From Phycisphaeraceae bacterium (GTDB taxonomy: Bacteria; Planctomycetota; Phycisphaerae; Phycisphaerales; UBA1924): DNA of 64,000 nucleotides. The notes beneath the pieces are model-generated. The model saw only the letters and a program-made list of their open reading frames with translations. It did not search any database and was not told the origin of the DNA. Below, in pieces: positions 62,809 through 64,000 of the stretch. Location of the stretch: the NCBI GenBank assembly GCA_019636615.1, contig JAHBXF010000002.1, positions 1,366,001 through 1,430,000 on the forward strand. The letters run 5' to 3'. The position numbers and the translations under genes were made by a program. Position 1 is the first letter of the stretch. Every line of letters begins with the position of its first letter.

Positions 62809-64000
62809 CTAGATCGAGTACGTCCCCCCCGGCCCGCCGCTGGACTGGCTGCTGGAGCCGCTGCCGCTGCCGGAGCCGGACGAGGAGCTCGACGACATCG
62901 ACGAGCCGCTCGACTTGCTGGCCGACGAGCCGCTGCTGCTCGAGGAACCGCTGCCGGAGCCCGAACCGCTGGAGCTTGACCCCGAGCCGGAAGAGTGGGC
63001 AGTCGCGGGCATGTCGTTGTGGACCCAGACGCCCTCGGCGGAGAACGTGTTCGTGCCCGGGATGTGGATGGCCACGGTGCGGGTCGGCGCGTCGATGCGT
63101 TCGACGGTCTCGACCAGTTCCTCGGCGAGTCGCTCGCCGATCAGGTAGTCGCCCTTCTTGAGGAACTCGGCGGACGAGAAGCCCCATTCGTCGCCGCGGC
63201 GCATGAGGAACGGGTGCTCGGGCGTGGCCTTGATGCGGCGGTTGATGACGACGAACCCCGTGTGCTCGCCGAGTTTGACGCTGGCGACGCGGCCGACGGT
63301 CGGGATGGTGCCGCGCAAGCCGTGATGAGACAGCCACTGATACTGCGCGCGGTAGGGGACATCGACTTCGAGGCCGGGAATCTTGATCGTGGCCACGCGG
63401 TCGCCGGGCTTGAGGTTCTCGATGGTCGTCACGCGGCCGTCGGCCAGGCGGACGAGCGTGCCGAAGAGCAGGCAGTTCGAACCCCCACCCCCGCCACCTC
63501 CACCCCCGCCGCCACCACCACCACCTCCTCCGCCTCCTCCGCCACCAGATCCGCCACCGCCGGAACCGCCCGAGCCAGAGCCGGAGCCCGAGCCGCCCGA
63601 ACCGCTGCCGGACCCGCCGCTCCCGGAACCTCCGCTCCCTGATCCGCCTGAGCCGGAACCTGACCCGCCGCTGCCCGAGCCTCCGGACCCAGAGCCCGAC
63701 CCGCTCGTGCCACCGCCGCCGGACGAGCCACCCGAGCTCCCTCCGCCGCCGCCGCTGGACGCGCCGCTGCTGCCAGCGCCGGAACTCCCCGATGCGCCGC
63801 TCGACGCACCGCTGCTGGCCCCGCTGCTCGCGCCGCTCGAAGCGCCGGAGGAACCGCTCGATGAGCCCGAGCCGCTGCTTGATGACCCGCTTGACGATGA
63901 GCCGGACGAACTGCTCCCACTCGACGAGGACGAGCCCGACGATGAACTCTCCGAACTGCCGGACGAACCGGAGCCGGAGCCCGAGCCGCCGGGGCCGCCT
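62809..64000 (-). CDS. Ser/Gly-rich HINT-domain protein (C-terminal part; runs off window)
   Basis: The C-terminal ~397 residues of a larger protein. From base 64000 to about 63490 the frame is almost pure Ser, Gly, Ala in short repeats (GSGSGS, SSGASS, GGGGG). A HINT domain follows: catalytic Cys in GGSNCLLFGTLVRLADG, TPEHPFLMRRGDEWGF with the block-B His, and EGVWVHNDMP with the C-terminal HN. The tail is again Ser/Gly-rich (SASKSSGSSMSSSSSSGSGS) and ends GGTYSI before a TAG. HINT domains cleave or splice their own chain, often releasing or attaching a flanking module. The upstream part is outside the window. The gene directly faces brxA's promoter region from the same strand. Confidence 0.85.
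   Translation of the reverse strand, partial: GGPGGSGSGSGSSGSSESSSSGSSSSSGSSSSGSSSSGSSSSGSGSSSGSSGASSGASSGASSGASSGASGSSGAGSSGASSGGGGGSSGGSSGGGGTSGSGSGSGGSGSGGSGSGSGGSGSGGSGSGGSGSGSGGSGSGSGSGGSGGGGSGGGGGGGGGGGGGGGGGGGGGGSNCLLFGTLVRLADGRVTTIENLKPGDRVATIKIPGLEVDVPYRAQYQWLSHHGLRGTIPTVGRVASVKLGEHTGFVVINRRIKATPEHPFLMRRGDEWGFSSAEFLKKGDYLIGERLAEELVETVERIDAPTRTVAIHIPGTNTFSAEGVWVHNDMPATAHSSGSGSSSSGSGSGSGSSSSSGSSASKSSGSSMSSSSSSGSGSGSGSSSQSSGGPGGTYSI

Noticed and set aside
61898..63337. Extension of brxA to a 479-residue protein
   Set aside because: The added N-terminal part is antisense-frame noise across the HINT gene; the 62722 ATG gives the normal DUF1819 length.
1..64000. CRISPR arrays
   Set aside because: No regularly spaced direct repeats of 23-40 bases were seen; the only regular array is the short C-tract at 7597.

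Overview
The window is high-GC, tightly packed bacterial chromosome, most likely from a planctomycete of the Phycisphaerae type. The best clue is a secreted protein at 11037-11864 that ends in a PEP-CTERM-like sorting tail (TPGSLALFGLG plus an arginine run). The Ser/Gly-rich HINT-domain proteins and the DUF2256/photolyase pair also fit. No rRNA, tRNA or CRISPR array was found.

Layout. (1) 1-4000: the start of an AbgT-type transporter, a DUF2256 zinc-ribbon gene divergent from an iron-sulfur cryptochrome/photolyase, and an IS3-family transposase remnant. (2) 4000-24600: a stress and energy-limitation block (PEP synthase, BON protein, Hsp20, Zn-alcohol dehydrogenase, host-attachment-like protein, DUF2934, CBS pair, two-component system, HxlR regulator with pirin and isochorismatase). 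It is littered with broken genes: a P-type ATPase C-terminus, an alcohol dehydrogenase fused to a GroEL tail, a frameshifted desaturase, a Fic tail and a DNA methyltransferase tail. (3) 24600-36600: a copper/heavy-metal resistance locus (Cys-rich secreted protein, YHS-like protein, CusC/CusB/CusA-type efflux, HMA chaperone, CsoR, CopA). Two promoters with the same TTGACA-17-TATACT layout carry a TACT-G(6-7)-AGTA operator, so CsoR probably controls the whole set. (4) 36600-38500: a displaced HINT-domain fragment, a short tyrosine recombinase and a DUF2924 module. (5) 38700-62800: a defence island read entirely on the minus strand. In transcription order it has a complete BREX operon (brxA, brxB, brxC, pglX, two extra genes, pglZ type B, brxL), then a tightly overlapping five-gene module (SIS-HAD fusion, PRTase-CE-like protein, ORC/CDC6-like ATPase, an unknown Rossmann-like protein, PfkB kinase), and finally a NACHT/STAND-like NTPase. 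(6) 62809-64000: the C-terminal part of a very Ser/Gly-rich HINT-domain protein running off the window.

How it fits together. The two HINT copies (36600-37213 and 62809-63480), about 90 percent identical by eye, bracket the defence island, and the recombinase gene ends 20 bases from one of them. This suggests a 26-kb integrative element that entered a HINT gene and carried a replacement 3' end. A separate pair of about 350-bp direct repeats (24624-24987 and 41050-41394) brackets the metal locus, the recombinase and the STAND gene. The most novel candidate is the 41463-48654 module. It joins sugar-phosphate and phosphoribosyl chemistry to a AAA+ switch, sits 60 bp behind brxL, and may act as a second line of defence or as a BREX accessory.
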